Source: Bin87 sp963665395 (lineage in GTDB: Bacteria > Chloroflexota > Dehalococcoidia > Lucifugimonadales > UBA3495). Taken from it: a stretch of DNA of 64,000 nucleotides. Position numbers and translations under genes: made by a program. Position 1 is the stretch's first letter; each line of letters opens with the position of its first letter. The notes under the pieces were generated by a model that saw only the letters and a program-made list of their open reading frames with translations, was not told the DNA's origin and made no database searches. The stretch lies in NCBI GenBank assembly GCA_963665395.2, contig OY762251.1:4340001-4404000 (forward strand), read 5' to 3'. Positions 1 to 7,921 of the stretch are shown here, piece after piece.

Positions 1-175
1 CGCCGGCGCGGCTGATGGCCAGTAGGAGAGTGCGGGCATCGCATTGCAGCGCGCGGGATGCGACACCCCGCCCGTAAAGATGGACGGGCACTACGCCGGC
101 CCGGCGCAAGGCCTTGACCTTCTTGCCCAAAGTAGCGCGCGTTTCAAGTTGGACGGATGCCGCCGGGGTGGTCAT
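1..175 (-). CDS. rplY: 50S ribosomal protein L25 (Ctc-like), partial, N-terminus only
   Basis: Reading leftwards from the ATG at 175, the first 58 codons give MTTPAASVQLETR followed by a GKKVKALRRAGVVP block and an HLYGRG block. This is the pattern of bacterial L25/Ctc proteins (GKxVxxLRxxGxVPxVxYG), the 5S rRNA-binding protein of the large subunit. The gene runs off the left edge, so the length and any C-terminal TL5-type domain cannot be judged. The assignment rests on the N-terminal motif alone but is quite specific. Confidence 0.8.
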   Translation of the reverse strand, partial: MTTPAASVQLETRATLGKKVKALRRAGVVPVHLYGRGVASRALQCDARTLLLAISRAG

Positions 176-297
176 GGTATTTCGGAACTCCTGGGTACGG
201 ATGGCGGGAACGCTGGCCCTCGCTATGAGCGCATATCATAGCACACGGCGGGATTCATGGGGTTGACAAGGCACAGAACTGACAGAGTCTTTGGGCT

Positions 298-342
298 GTC
301 ATTGTGAGGAGCGTAGTCCGCCTCTGGCGGATGGCAACCTCG
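298..342 (+). repeat. Half copy of the 135-bp palindromic repeat
   Basis: This segment reads GTCATTGTGAGGAGCGTAGT, then a TCCGCC/GGCGGA palindrome and ATGGCAACCTCG. It matches the left arm of the full repeats at 29802-29936 and 53644-53779. The right arm is not present, so it is a decayed or truncated copy in the gap between rplY and the dehydrogenase. I see no gene in 176-438. Confidence 0.7.
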
Positions 343-438
343 TCGGATGTTGAGGCCCGTTCGTAGCTTGATGTCTATTACGACTTGACTGGCGCCGGAG
401 TCGATACCGCAATTCCTTGATGAAGCGCTGGGATTTTA

Positions 439-1419
439 TCATGCGGCTGCCTCCGGGTTGGCGCACGCCTCCATGGGTTCGCCCCGTAGGCCGGCAACCA
501 GGTTGCGCGCCGCCAGCTTCATGGTGTTCAACCGCGTTGGCAGGGCCGCGCTGCCGATGTGCGGGGTGATGACCAGGTTGTCCAGCGTCATCAGAGGATC
601 GTCGGGGGCGATGGGTTCGGGAACGGTTACATCCAGGGCGGCGCGGGCGATTTGGCCGTCGCGCAGGGCTTCGTAGAGGGCCGCGGGGTCCACTACCGGA
701 CCGCGGGAGACGTTGATGAGGATGCCCGAAGGCTTCATTATCGTCAGTTGCGGCGTACTGATGAGGTGATGAGTCTGGGGCGTCAAGGGCACGCTGAGGA
801 CGACGAAATCGGCCTGGGCCAGCAACTCGTTGAACTCCACGTAGCGGACGCCGTACTCGGCCTCAACATCCGGGTAGCGGGTGCGGGAATGATAGATGAT
901 GTCCATGTCGAAGCCGCGGGCGCGGCGGGCGATTTCGCGGCCAATCTGGCCCAGGCCGACGATGCCCAGGCCGGCGCCGTGAACATCCTGCCCCAGCCAG
1001 TGGGTGGGATGGAACTGGATTTGCCAGCCGCCGGCGCGCACCCAGCGCTCGCTTTCCGAAGTGCGCCGCGCCGCGCCCAGCAGCAGGGCAAAGGCCAGGT
1101 CGGCGGTGGATTTGGCCAGCACGCCCGGCGTGTAGCCCACCGGGATGCCCCGGCGGGTGGCCTCGGCCACGTCAACGTTGTCCAGGCCCACCGCGAGCTG
1201 GCTGATGACGCGCAGGTTGGGCGCGGCGTCCAGGAGCGTGGCGTCCACCCGGTCCATGATGGTGGTGAGAATGCCGTCAGCGTCGGCGGCCAGGCGGCGC
1301 AGCTCCTCCGCCGAGGGCGGCGCTTCCTCCGGCCAGACCGTTACAGCGGCGGCTTCGCGGATGATGTCCAACGCCGGCGGGAGCAGGGTTCGGGTAACCA
1401 GGGCTTTGTGCTGGGGCAT
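439..1419 (-). CDS. D-2-hydroxyacid dehydrogenase (glyoxylate/hydroxypyruvate reductase type)
   Basis: The 326-residue product has the usual length of the D-isomer-specific 2-hydroxyacid dehydrogenase family, which interconverts 2-keto and 2-hydroxy acids with NAD(P)H in the cytosol. The Rossmann motif GLGQIG lies at 155-160. The expected catalytic residues are visible: Arg239 in NVSRGPVVD, a Glu near 268 in DVTVPEP, and His287 in ITPHIGSA. The substrate-side block LAVGLDNVDV fits the GyaR/GhrB branch. A GGTGA sequence sits about 6 bases before the ATG. It stands alone, and its true substrate (glyoxylate, hydroxypyruvate or phosphoglycerate-like) cannot be read from sequence. Confidence 0.88.
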   Translation of the reverse strand: MPQHKALVTRTLLPPALDIIREAAAVTVWPEEAPPSAEELRRLAADADGILTTIMDRVDATLLDAAPNLRVISQLAVGLDNVDVAEATRRGIPVGYTPGVLAKSTADLAFALLLGAARRTSESERWVRAGGWQIQFHPTHWLGQDVHGAGLGIVGLGQIGREIARRARGFDMDIIYHSRTRYPDVEAEYGVRYVEFNELLAQADFVVLSVPLTPQTHHLISTPQLTIMKPSGILINVSRGPVVDPAALYEALRDGQIARAALDVTVPEPIAPDDPLMTLDNLVITPHIGSAALPTRLNTMKLAARNLVAGLRGEPMEACANPEAAA

Positions 1420-1615
1420 ATCAGTTCACCGTGGATAGATCTACGTAAGGAAAGGGGTGTTTGCCGGAATTGTAGTATGTCGGAGTTCGGATTGTCATGG
1501 GCCGACTTTCAGCCCCGCGACCGATTATGATATGCTCGCTGGCGGCTCGAATTCAGTATGCCCCGATGTTTCGGGGCGCGCTCAACCGCAACCGTTACTC
1601 CCTGGAGGTCCCGCC

Positions 1616-2302
1616 TTGTATCAAACCGTGAGCGACGCCACGCTGAAAGCCCTGTCTCAGATTGATTCTCCGAGCATCTGCAACGCCATCGAGGGGTTCA
1701 ATGTTCGTCCCAAGAACGCGGGCTTCATGCTGCCGGAGATAAAGACGGTATTCCAGGAATTTCCCCCGATAGTTGGGTACGCGGTCACCGGCGTAATATC
1801 CGCCAACCGTCCTGAGGGACACAGCGTGGCCCGGGAGGATTGGTGGGATCTCATCGTCTCAGTGCCCGAACCCCGGTTTATCGTCCTGCACGACATCGAC
1901 AACCCGCCGTTGGGAGCCTATTGGGGAGAGGTGCAGTCCAACATCCACAAAGCCCTGGGCGCGTTGGCCGTAGCCACCGACGGAACCGTGCGAGACCTGG
2001 ACGAGGTACGCGCCTTGGGGTTCCAGTTCTTCGCCAAGGAGATTTCGGTGTCCCACGCTTACGTTCACATGGTGGACATGGGCATTCCGGTGGAGGTGGG
2101 CGGCCTGACCGTTCACACCGGAGACCTGCTCCACGGCGACAAGCACGGCGTGACCAACATCCCCTTCGACATCGCCGACCGCATTCCCGACATGGTCAGC
2201 GCCATCGCCGACTACGAACAGAAAACCATCAGCCTGTGCCAGTCTCCCGACTTCTCCCTGGACGCGCTGAAGGAAGTCGCCAAGATCACAAGGCCCTACT
2301 AG
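1616..2302 (+). CDS. RraA family protein (HMG aldolase / demethylmenaquinone methyltransferase-like fold)
   Basis: I place the start at TTG 1616 because GGAGG at 1604-1608 is spaced 7 bases from it and the homologous sequence (YQTVSDATLKALSQIDSPSICNAIEG) begins there; an in-frame upstream extension is unlike the family. The 228-residue product carries the family signature around residues 117-127 (ALAVATDGTVRDLDE, with Asp122, Arg126, Asp127), which in class II pyruvate aldolases binds metal and substrate. RraA homologues include 4-hydroxy-4-methyl-2-oxoglutarate aldolase and the RNase E regulator. The catabolic neighbourhood makes an aldolase more likely than a ribonuclease regulator, but this is inference. 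Confidence 0.82.
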   Translation: MYQTVSDATLKALSQIDSPSICNAIEGFNVRPKNAGFMLPEIKTVFQEFPPIVGYAVTGVISANRPEGHSVAREDWWDLIVSVPEPRFIVLHDIDNPPLGAYWGEVQSNIHKALGALAVATDGTVRDLDEVRALGFQFFAKEISVSHAYVHMVDMGIPVEVGGLTVHTGDLLHGDKHGVTNIPFDIADRIPDMVSAIADYEQKTISLCQSPDFSLDALKEVAKITRPY

Positions 2303-2361
2303 AACGACCTACCGGCAGGTTGTTGAGCCGCCGGCGGTATAACACAAGGTGAAAACCCGGC

Positions 2362-3129
2362 ATGATTACGCCTACCAGACTGCTCACCACCCTTGTCCTG
2401 ACCCTAGCCGCAATCCTGACGCTTGCGGCGTGCAACTTCATAACCACTCCCCCGGTGGGAGGGCCGGGAGGGGGCGACGCCGCTCCGACCGAGCCTCCCG
2501 CGACGAGTCCGCCGGCGCCACCCGCCACCGCGATCGTGCCGGCAACGGCGGTGCAACCGGGCGCCGCCGGGGCGCCCGGCGCGGCGGCGACTGTCTTGGT
2601 AATGGATGGTCGCTCCATCAAGCAGTGGTCCGCCCCACCGCCCCTGACCATCGACACCTCGGCATCCTACACCGCCGTCCTCAACACCACGGCCGGGCCC
2701 ATCACCGTGGAACTGCTGACCGGCGATGCGCCCAACACGGTGAACAACTTCGTCTTCCTGGCCCGTGATGGTTTCTACAACAACGTGATCTTCCACCGCA
2801 CCATACCGGGGTTCATGATCCAGGGGGGAGACCCCACCGGCACCGGCGGCGGCGGCCCCGGGTATCGTTTCGCGGATGAGCCGGTGCGCCGTCCCTACAC
2901 CCGCGGGATTATGGCCATGGCCAATGCCGGTCCCAACACCAACGGCAGCCAGTTCTTCCTGATGCACGCCGACTACCCCCTGCCCCCCAACTACACCATA
3001 TTCGGCCAGACGGTAGCCGGGTTGGAAGCCATCGACGCCATCGCCACCGCGCCCACCAGGCCCGGCGGAGAAGGTTCCTCCCCGGTGAATCCGGTGGCGA
3101 TTCAGTCGGTGGAAATCATCGGGCCGTAG
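2362..3129 (+). CDS. Lipoprotein peptidyl-prolyl cis-trans isomerase (cyclophilin type)
   Basis: The N-terminus is a lipoprotein signal peptide: Arg6, a hydrophobic run 7-20 and lipobox LAAC with Cys24. A low-complexity Pro/Ala/Thr/Gly linker (about 28-75) follows, as in surface-anchored proteins. From about residue 95 to the end is a cyclophilin domain: TTAGPITVELL, NTVNNFVFLARDGFYN, VIFHRTIPGFMIQGGDP (catalytic Arg in FHR) and NGSQFFLMHAD (the SQFF block). The enzyme should catalyse proline isomerisation during protein folding outside the membrane. An AAGGTGA ribosome site precedes the ATG by about 9 bases. Confidence 0.93.
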   Translation: MITPTRLLTTLVLTLAAILTLAACNFITTPPVGGPGGGDAAPTEPPATSPPAPPATAIVPATAVQPGAAGAPGAAATVLVMDGRSIKQWSAPPPLTIDTSASYTAVLNTTAGPITVELLTGDAPNTVNNFVFLARDGFYNNVIFHRTIPGFMIQGGDPTGTGGGGPGYRFADEPVRRPYTRGIMAMANAGPNTNGSQFFLMHADYPLPPNYTIFGQTVAGLEAIDAIATAPTRPGGEGSSPVNPVAIQSVEIIGP

Positions 3130-3151
3130 CGCCTTCATTGCGGGAGCCGTT

Positions 3152-3538
3152 ATGGGAACATTCAACGTGGAGTTGCGCATCGGCGCCGCCGATTTCTCGG
3201 TTTGGGAGACGGTTAGCGCGCTGGTTGATACCGGAGCTACCTGCTCCATGGCCCCGGCCAGCCTGTTATGCCAGATGGGCGTTGAGCCGGACGAGACCGT
3301 AGAATTTGAACTTGCCGGCGGTGAGGTAGTTGAATACGAAACCGGATGGGCGGCGTTCTCTGTGGATGACCGGATTGGCCGCGCACGAGTGATTTTCGGG
3401 CCGGACGGTGAATACCTGATGGGCGCAACGACGTTGGAAGATCTGGCTTTGATGGTCGATCCGTTGAACTATCGCCTCGTCCCAACACGGCGTTTGCTGA
3501 AACGGGGGTTTCCGGTCAACGGGTCGGAGCCTCATTAA
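3152..3538 (+). CDS. Retropepsin-like aspartic protease, tandem copy 1
   Basis: The 128-residue product fits the single-domain clan AA (retropepsin-like) family. The catalytic triad DTGA is in ALVDTGATCSMAP near residue 28. The second family block, hydrophobic followed by LMGATTLEDLALMVDP, is near 90-105. Such proteins work as homodimers, each chain giving one Asp. Their bacterial substrates are mostly unknown. It is followed 50 bases later by a paralogue (3589-3966), and a third relative lies at 60980-61336. No signal peptide or membrane segment is visible, so it is probably cytosolic. Confidence 0.8.
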   Translation: MGTFNVELRIGAADFSVWETVSALVDTGATCSMAPASLLCQMGVEPDETVEFELAGGEVVEYETGWAAFSVDDRIGRARVIFGPDGEYLMGATTLEDLALMVDPLNYRLVPTRRLLKRGFPVNGSEPH

Positions 3539-3588
3539 CCCACCAGCGCCGAGTGTGAATTGACGATAACGATTGAAAAGGAATGGAA

Positions 3589-3966
3589 ATGGGCACGTTC
3601 CGAGTTGAAGTGATGTTGGGCAACCCGTATTCCGCGGCCCGGGAAACCGTTGCCGCGCTCGTGGATACCGGGTCCACCTTTTCGGTGATGCCGGCCAGCC
3701 TGCTGCGCCGCTTGGGAATCGAGCCAACCCGGACACGCCGGCTCCGGCTCGCCAACGGTCAGGTCGAGGAACGTCAAACCGGGATGGCTTGCTTTGAGGT
3801 CGATGGTATCGACTGCGAAGCCATGGTGGTCTTCGGCCCGGACGATCTCCATTTGCTGGGTGCGACTACACTGGAGGCACTGTTGCTTATGGTTGACCCG
3901 ATAAACAAGCAGCTTGTTCCTGAAGTTGGCCTGCTGATGCGGGACGGCGATGACGACGTTTGCTGA
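3589..3966 (+). CDS. Retropepsin-like aspartic protease, tandem copy 2
   Basis: Paralogue of the gene just upstream: it shares MGTF at the start, ETV.ALVDTGST at the catalytic Asp, PASLL after it, and LLGATTLEALLLMVDPINKQLVP near the end. I choose ATG 3589 over ATG 3583 because AAAGGA at 3577-3582 touches the first ATG but is well spaced from the second, and because the paralogue begins at the equivalent MGTF. The end of this gene overlaps the small open frame that starts at 3950, so the two may be translationally coupled. Confidence 0.8.
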   Translation: MGTFRVEVMLGNPYSAARETVAALVDTGSTFSVMPASLLRRLGIEPTRTRRLRLANGQVEERQTGMACFEVDGIDCEAMVVFGPDDLHLLGATTLEALLLMVDPINKQLVPEVGLLMRDGDDDVC

Positions 3967-4154
3967 CAGTGACCACTACGAGGAGTCCTTGGCCCTCGCT
4001 TATGACGCCGGCTGGACCGACCTGCGCTGACTTGCCGGCTCAAATTGCTGCATTGGACTTGATTGACCTCACCGACCGGCAGGATGACCGGGCACGGGTG
4101 GACACGGTTGCGCCGCAGATCGTGGCCGCGCTGCTGGGTGACGAGCGGGAATGA
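3950..4154 (+). pseudogene. Small gene downstream of the retropepsin pair, probably frameshifted
   Basis: ATG 3950 opens a 26-codon frame (MTTFADSDHYEESLALAYDAGWTDLR, stop 4028-4030) that overlaps the end of the retropepsin gene by 17 bases. Immediately after the stop the other frame reads LPAQIAALDLIDL then TDRQDDRARVDTVAPQIVAA up to the stop at 4152-4154, with protein-like composition. Together they look like one small acidic protein of about 66 residues split by a single-base change near 4026. Alternatively only the 26-residue peptide is made. I do not recognise a family. Confidence 0.3.
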
Positions 4155-4250
4155 TGATGTCTCACTCCGGTTCTGGAGGCGCGTATGTGTCAACCCATAC
4201 TGCGTTTTGGACGATTTGATTGAGACGCCCCCGGGTTTTGCGGCCTGTGA

Positions 4251-4550
4251 TTACGCAGTGTCCAGACCCGCCGGTGGCAGCATCGCGGACGATGCCCAAG
4301 CCAATTCGTCGCAGCGTTCCACCGCGATGGATGCCAGGTATTCTTCCGGGCCGCCTTCCGATACGATGGCCGGCGTGGTTTCCGATGCGAGGTACACGGA
4401 GACGAGGCCGCTACGTCCACCCTGTAGGAACGCGTATCCGGCGGGTCTCATTCGCTCGGTATTTTCGTCCGCAACCACTTCATTCCTGGCTACACGTCGG
4501 AGAACGATTTCGTGGTCTCCAATTTCGGGATCATCACCGGTCAAGTTCAT
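4251..4550 (-). CDS. Conserved hypothetical protein, second gene of a two-gene pair
   Basis: The 99-residue product starts 16 bases after the stop of the gene upstream (4567-4977) and is therefore very probably co-transcribed with it. It contains the block HEIVLRRVARNEVV near residue 13 and GYAFLQGGRSGLVSVYLA in the middle, with a largely polar remainder and no membrane segment or cysteine motif. I do not recognise a named domain. Similar two-gene pairs, a short protein of this style following one with an NGGVQxEWHxxGxDLExEV block, occur scattered in bacterial genomes. It could be an accessory stress or toxin-antitoxin-like pair, but nothing here proves that. Confidence 0.55.
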   Translation of the reverse strand: MNLTGDDPEIGDHEIVLRRVARNEVVADENTERMRPAGYAFLQGGRSGLVSVYLASETTPAIVSEGGPEEYLASIAVERCDELAWASSAMLPPAGLDTA

Positions 4551-4566
4551 ATTTCGTCCACAGCGT

Positions 4567-4977
4567 TCAGATTATTGCCTGAATGTAACCTCGTAGCTCA
4601 TCAATATTCTCCCGAGCATCTTTTTCGTGTTCCTCTCCGCTGTGGTCAATGAAGAAGAACTCAGCAACCCCTTCCGGGGTTACCTCCAGCTCCAGGTCAA
4701 CGCCGTTGCGATGCCACTCGGTCTGTACTCCGCCGTTCCAAGCCGGGATGATGTAAGGTGGGGGCATCCGCTCGTCGGCGATTTTAATCAGCAATGATAG
4801 CAAGGTCGCCGCTGCGGTCGGGTTGGTGCGATGGCCGTCGGAACGCCAGGCATCATCTTCCCAGGGCAGGTTGGTAAATGCCTTGAGCGTGGCCAAGAGC
4901 CAGCGGTTTTCCGAGGGCGCCGGGCAATCCCCGGCCGGAGTTTCTGGGATTGCCTTTGGCGTGGACGTTGATGCCAT
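4567..4977 (-). CDS. Conserved hypothetical protein, first gene of a two-gene pair
   Basis: The 136-residue product has a low-complexity start (about 1-24), then LATLKAFTNLPWEDDAW, and the recognisable core PPYIIPAWNGGVQTEWHRNG followed by VDLELEVTPEGVAEFFF (about 85-115). The core recurs in uncharacterised proteins of many bacteria, where it often precedes a second small gene, as it does here (4251-4550). A G-rich ribosome site lies about 10 bases before the ATG. Function unknown; the acidic, soluble sequence suggests a cytosolic protein. Confidence 0.65.
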   Translation of the reverse strand: MASTSTPKAIPETPAGDCPAPSENRWLLATLKAFTNLPWEDDAWRSDGHRTNPTAAATLLSLLIKIADERMPPPYIIPAWNGGVQTEWHRNGVDLELEVTPEGVAEFFFIDHSGEEHEKDARENIDELRGYIQAII

Positions 4978-5043
4978 TATGAGAAGTCCCCCCGTAGGAT
5001 ACTGCTATTGTAGATATGGCAAGCGGCATCCCGCAATGCCGCA

Positions 5044-6225
5044 TCACGCCCCACGCTCCGCAATCCAGCGGTGTTTTTGCGACTGTCGCCGGCTTTCGTC
5101 AGTGGGGCGGTAAGAAGCCAGAAACGCGGCGCGAAAGGCGTCGAAGCGGCCTTCGACGATGGAATCCCGCATATCCTCCATCAGGCGGAGGATGAAGCGC
5201 AGGTTGTGGATGGACGCCAGGCGCGGGCCGAGCATCTCGCCGGCCTTGAACAGGTGGCGCAGGTAGGCGGCGGAGTAGTTCCGGCAGGCGTAGCAGTCGC
5301 AGGCGTCGTCCAGGGGCGTGTCCTGCTCGGCGTAGCGGCGGTTGGCGATGTTGATGCGGCCGGTGGGGGTGAACAGGGCGCCGTTGCGGGCGACGCGGGT
5401 GGGCAGCACGCAGTCGAACATATCCACGCCCAGGGTTACCGAATTCACCAGGTCTTCCGGCGAGCCGACGCCCATCAGGTAGCGGGGGCGGTTGGCGGGC
5501 AGGCCGTGGCACACCTGCTCCGTTACGGCGTGCATCTCGGCCTTGGTTTCGCCCACGGCCAGGCCGCCGATGGCGTAGCCGTCAAAGGGAATGGCGGTGA
5601 TGTATCGCGTGGATTCTTCCCGCATACCCGGCACGGTACCGCCCTGGACGATGCCGAAAAGCGCCTGGCGGCCGGCGTTGGGGCTGCGAGCGTGGGTTTC
5701 GTAGCAGACGTCCGCCCAGCGGTGGGTGCGCTCCATGGCGTCGCGGACGGAGGACGGCTCGCCGGCGGAAAAGACGCACTGGTCGAAGCACATGATGATG
5801 TCGGCGCCGATGCCGTGCTGATTGGTGATGGCGGACTCCGGCGTGAAGAAGTGACGGCTGCCGTCGATGTGAGACTGGAAAGCGATGCCATCGTCGCCGA
5901 CGCGGCGCAGGTTGCCCATGCTGAAAGCCTGGTAGCCGCCGCTGTCGGTCAGGATCGGGCCGGGCCAGCCCATAAAGCGGTGCAGGCCCCCGGCATCGCG
6001 GACCCGGTCCACACCGGGACGCAGGTAGAGGTGATAGGCGTTGCTCAGGACGGTTTCCGCGCCCAGGTATCGCACCTCGTCGAAGGTCAGTCCCTTGACC
6101 GTTGCCTGCGTGGCCACGGGCATGAAAAGCGGCGTTTGCGTGGCCCCGTGGGGCGTGGTAATCTGCCCGCGCCGGGCGGCGCCGTCGGTGGACAGAAGTT
6201 GGAAGCTGAACTTGTTGGCGGTCAT
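5044..6225 (-). CDS. tgt: Queuine tRNA-ribosyltransferase (TGT)
   Basis: The product matches bacterial tRNA-guanine transglycosylase, which exchanges guanine 34 for preQ1 in tRNAs with GUN anticodons. Visible landmarks: TPLFMPVATQATVKGL near the start; the active-site block ILTDSGGYQAFS with Asp in DSGG; GIVQGG; the nucleophile block GVDMFDCVLPTR; and zinc ligands CDCYAC with a distal His in the IHN block. Length (about 393) is normal for the family. ATG 6225 is chosen; a TTG at 6234 would add three residues. No other queuosine gene (queA, queF) is adjacent. Confidence 0.96.
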   Translation of the reverse strand: MTANKFSFQLLSTDGAARRGQITTPHGATQTPLFMPVATQATVKGLTFDEVRYLGAETVLSNAYHLYLRPGVDRVRDAGGLHRFMGWPGPILTDSGGYQAFSMGNLRRVGDDGIAFQSHIDGSRHFFTPESAITNQHGIGADIIMCFDQCVFSAGEPSSVRDAMERTHRWADVCYETHARSPNAGRQALFGIVQGGTVPGMREESTRYITAIPFDGYAIGGLAVGETKAEMHAVTEQVCHGLPANRPRYLMGVGSPEDLVNSVTLGVDMFDCVLPTRVARNGALFTPTGRINIANRRYAEQDTPLDDACDCYACRNYSAAYLRHLFKAGEMLGPRLASIHNLRFILRLMEDMRDSIVEGRFDAFRAAFLASYRPTDESRRQSQKHRWIAERGA

Positions 6226-6351
6226 TAACGCCAATTTACCCGTATTTCCCTAGCTAACGCAATGCGCAGCGCGACAAGGTAGCGTTTCGTTTTAGGTGGT
6301 TTCTTTACATGGATGCACAGGATGGACGGGATTTTCAGATGCAAAGGATTT

Positions 6352-6380
6352 CTGGATTCCGGCTTTCGCCGGAATGACGG
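6352..6380 (+). repeat. Short palindromic repeat (TGGATTCCGG...CCGGAATGA family)
   Basis: CTGGATTCCGGCTTTCGCCG then GAATGACGG; the core CCGGC-TTT-CGCCGG can fold into a hairpin. Other copies lie at 14158-14186, 57871-57898 (opposite orientation) and 57947-57974, and two copies broken by further insertions at 10254-10329 and 53146-53240. A second dispersed segment, GGTAGCGTTTCGTTTTAGGT at 6279-6298, recurs at 43149 and inverted at 43286. Confidence 0.8.
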
Positions 6381-6423
6381 TTTAAGGGCAATAGAGTTTT
6401 GCACAGTCTTCTGACAGAGTGTT

Positions 6424-6627
6424 ATGTACGAGGCACTTTCCGAGTTTCTGGTGCGCCTGAGCGGCAGCACGGTTTTGTGGGCGGTGTGCGTAATCGCGGC
6501 GATGGCCGTTACCGCCGTGGCGCTGTACGTTTTCTGGGATCTGGTGGGACGCGGGGTTTCGCTGGTCAGACCGGGGGGGCGGAATCGCAATACTCCCGGC
6601 GGTGGGCGTACTGCCCGGGGCAAGTGA
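6424..6627 (+). CDS. Small single-pass membrane protein in front of the TauE exporter
   Basis: The 67-residue product has one hydrophobic segment (about residues 16-43, TVLWAVCVIAAMAVTAVALY) and a basic, glycine-rich tail (GGRNRNTPGGGRTARGK), so the N-terminus is probably outside and the tail inside. Its stop (6625-6627) is one base before the GTG start of the TauE/SafE permease, which implies co-translation and suggests an accessory role with that exporter. No family recognised. Confidence 0.6.
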   Translation: MYEALSEFLVRLSGSTVLWAVCVIAAMAVTAVALYVFWDLVGRGVSLVRPGGRNRNTPGGGRTARGK

Positions 6628-6628
6628 C

Positions 6629-7726
6629 GTGCATTTTCCAATCGCCGACGCCACGGTATCGCCGCTGCTGTTGGCGCTGCTGGGAATGATTGTCGGCACG
6701 ATGACCGGCTTCTTCGGCGTGGGCGGCGGGTTCCTCATTACCGGAGGTCTGCTGGTGCTGGGCGTGCCGACGATCTACGCCGTGGGCACGGGCCTGCTCA
6801 TGGTGATGGGAACGGCGATTACCAGCACGCTGCGACACCGCCGGCTGGGCAACGTGGACTTCCGATTGGCGGTTCTGATTGTTTGCGGGACCATACCAGG
6901 CGTCTTTGCCGGCGAAAGGGTGAACACGGCGCTCGCAGAGGCCGGGATCGCCGGCCCGGTGGTGGGCGCGGTATATTTCGTACTGCTGATCAGCCTGGGT
7001 TCGATGATGGTGGGCAACTGGTTGCGGGGGTTGCGATACCGGCCACGGGGAACCGTGGGCGGCGGCCTGCCGGGATTTTTTCGCGGGGTACGGATTGGAC
7101 CAGAGCGGTTGACGCTGCCGGCCTGGGCCGGAACAGCCCGCGAAATCAACCTGCGGCCGGCGTTCCCCAACGCGGGGATTGAGGAGATGTCGGCCTTTGT
7201 GCCCATGTTTGCCGGTTTTGTCATCGGGTTCATCGCGGCGTTGCTGGGCGCCGGCGGCGGGTTCCTGCTGATGCCTTTCCTGGTGTACGGATTGGGAATA
7301 CCGCCGGCGGTGGCCATCGGCACCGACCTGTTCCAGATCATCATCACCGGCACGCTGGGGGCGTTCCTGTACTCACTGAGCGGCAACGTGGACCCGGTGA
7401 TCGCGGTGATAATGTTTGCTTCGGCGTCCGTTGGAACGCAGTTGGGCGCGCTGGCGACGCGCTTCGTCAACGCGACCCGGATTCTGGGACTGTTTGGGGT
7501 CACCGTGCTCAACGCCGGGGTGGCCGTGGGCTTGGGGCAATTGGCACAGGTTATAGGAGCCGACCACCTGGAGCAGGCCAGCCAAGTATTGTTGCTGGGC
7601 GTCTCCGGCGCGGTGGCGGCAACGATACTGATGCTGCTGGCGCTGGCGGTGGCGACCCAGGCGCGGCGGGGCCGGCGGCTGGCCCGGCTGCGGCAGGCGC
7701 GGTCGGAGCGGCCCAGAGCGGTTTGA
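6629..7726 (+). CDS. Sulfite exporter TauE/SafE family permease
   Basis: I choose GTG 6629 because it follows the upstream stop by one base and gives the start (M/V)HFPIADATVSPLL, which resembles the N-terminus I associate with this subfamily (from memory, not searched). The roughly 365-residue protein has two homologous halves, each with a glycine-rich block (GMIVGTMTGFFGVGGGFL near 20 and GFVIGFIAALLGAGGGFLL near 205) typical of the TauE fold, and about eight membrane segments. It is expected to export sulfite, sulfoacetate or related small anions. The middle (about 130-190) is a cytosolic or periplasmic insertion, as in the longer members. The exact substrate is unknown. Confidence 0.9.
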   Translation: MHFPIADATVSPLLLALLGMIVGTMTGFFGVGGGFLITGGLLVLGVPTIYAVGTGLLMVMGTAITSTLRHRRLGNVDFRLAVLIVCGTIPGVFAGERVNTALAEAGIAGPVVGAVYFVLLISLGSMMVGNWLRGLRYRPRGTVGGGLPGFFRGVRIGPERLTLPAWAGTAREINLRPAFPNAGIEEMSAFVPMFAGFVIGFIAALLGAGGGFLLMPFLVYGLGIPPAVAIGTDLFQIIITGTLGAFLYSLSGNVDPVIAVIMFASASVGTQLGALATRFVNATRILGLFGVTVLNAGVAVGLGQLAQVIGADHLEQASQVLLLGVSGAVAATILMLLALAVATQARRGRRLARLRQARSERPRAV

Positions 7727-7823
7727 CGCGCGGCATCGGTTTTGATAATCAGTTAGCCTAAACTTCCCCACCCTCCAAGTGGTTTGCATTTGGACTGGCG
7801 GGGCTTTTTGTGCGAGACCTTGG

Positions 7824-7852
7824 TTGACAATTTCCCGGTCAGGGGCTAGCAT
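7824..7852 (+). promoter_or_regulatory. Sigma-70 type promoter upstream of the NYN-domain gene
   Basis: TTGACA at 7824-7829 matches the -35 consensus exactly and is followed after 17 bases by TAGCAT (7847-7852) as the -10 hexamer. Transcription would start near 7859, about 60 bases before the ATG at 7922. Confidence 0.5.
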
Positions 7853-7921
7853 CATAGCAGAATTTTCCCCGTCGTCCGGGTTTCGGCCCGCACTGGCGGG
7901 GCCTTTTCATGGAGAAACGGC

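Noticed and set aside
559..1530. Long open frame on the plus strand antisense to the hydroxyacid dehydrogenase
   Set aside because: It is a GC-rich shadow of the dehydrogenase gene; composition lacks a coherent fold and no ribosome site is present.
1616..2302. Annotation as demethylmenaquinone methyltransferase (MenG)
   Set aside because: RraA-like proteins were mislabelled as MenG; no methyltransferase motif is present.
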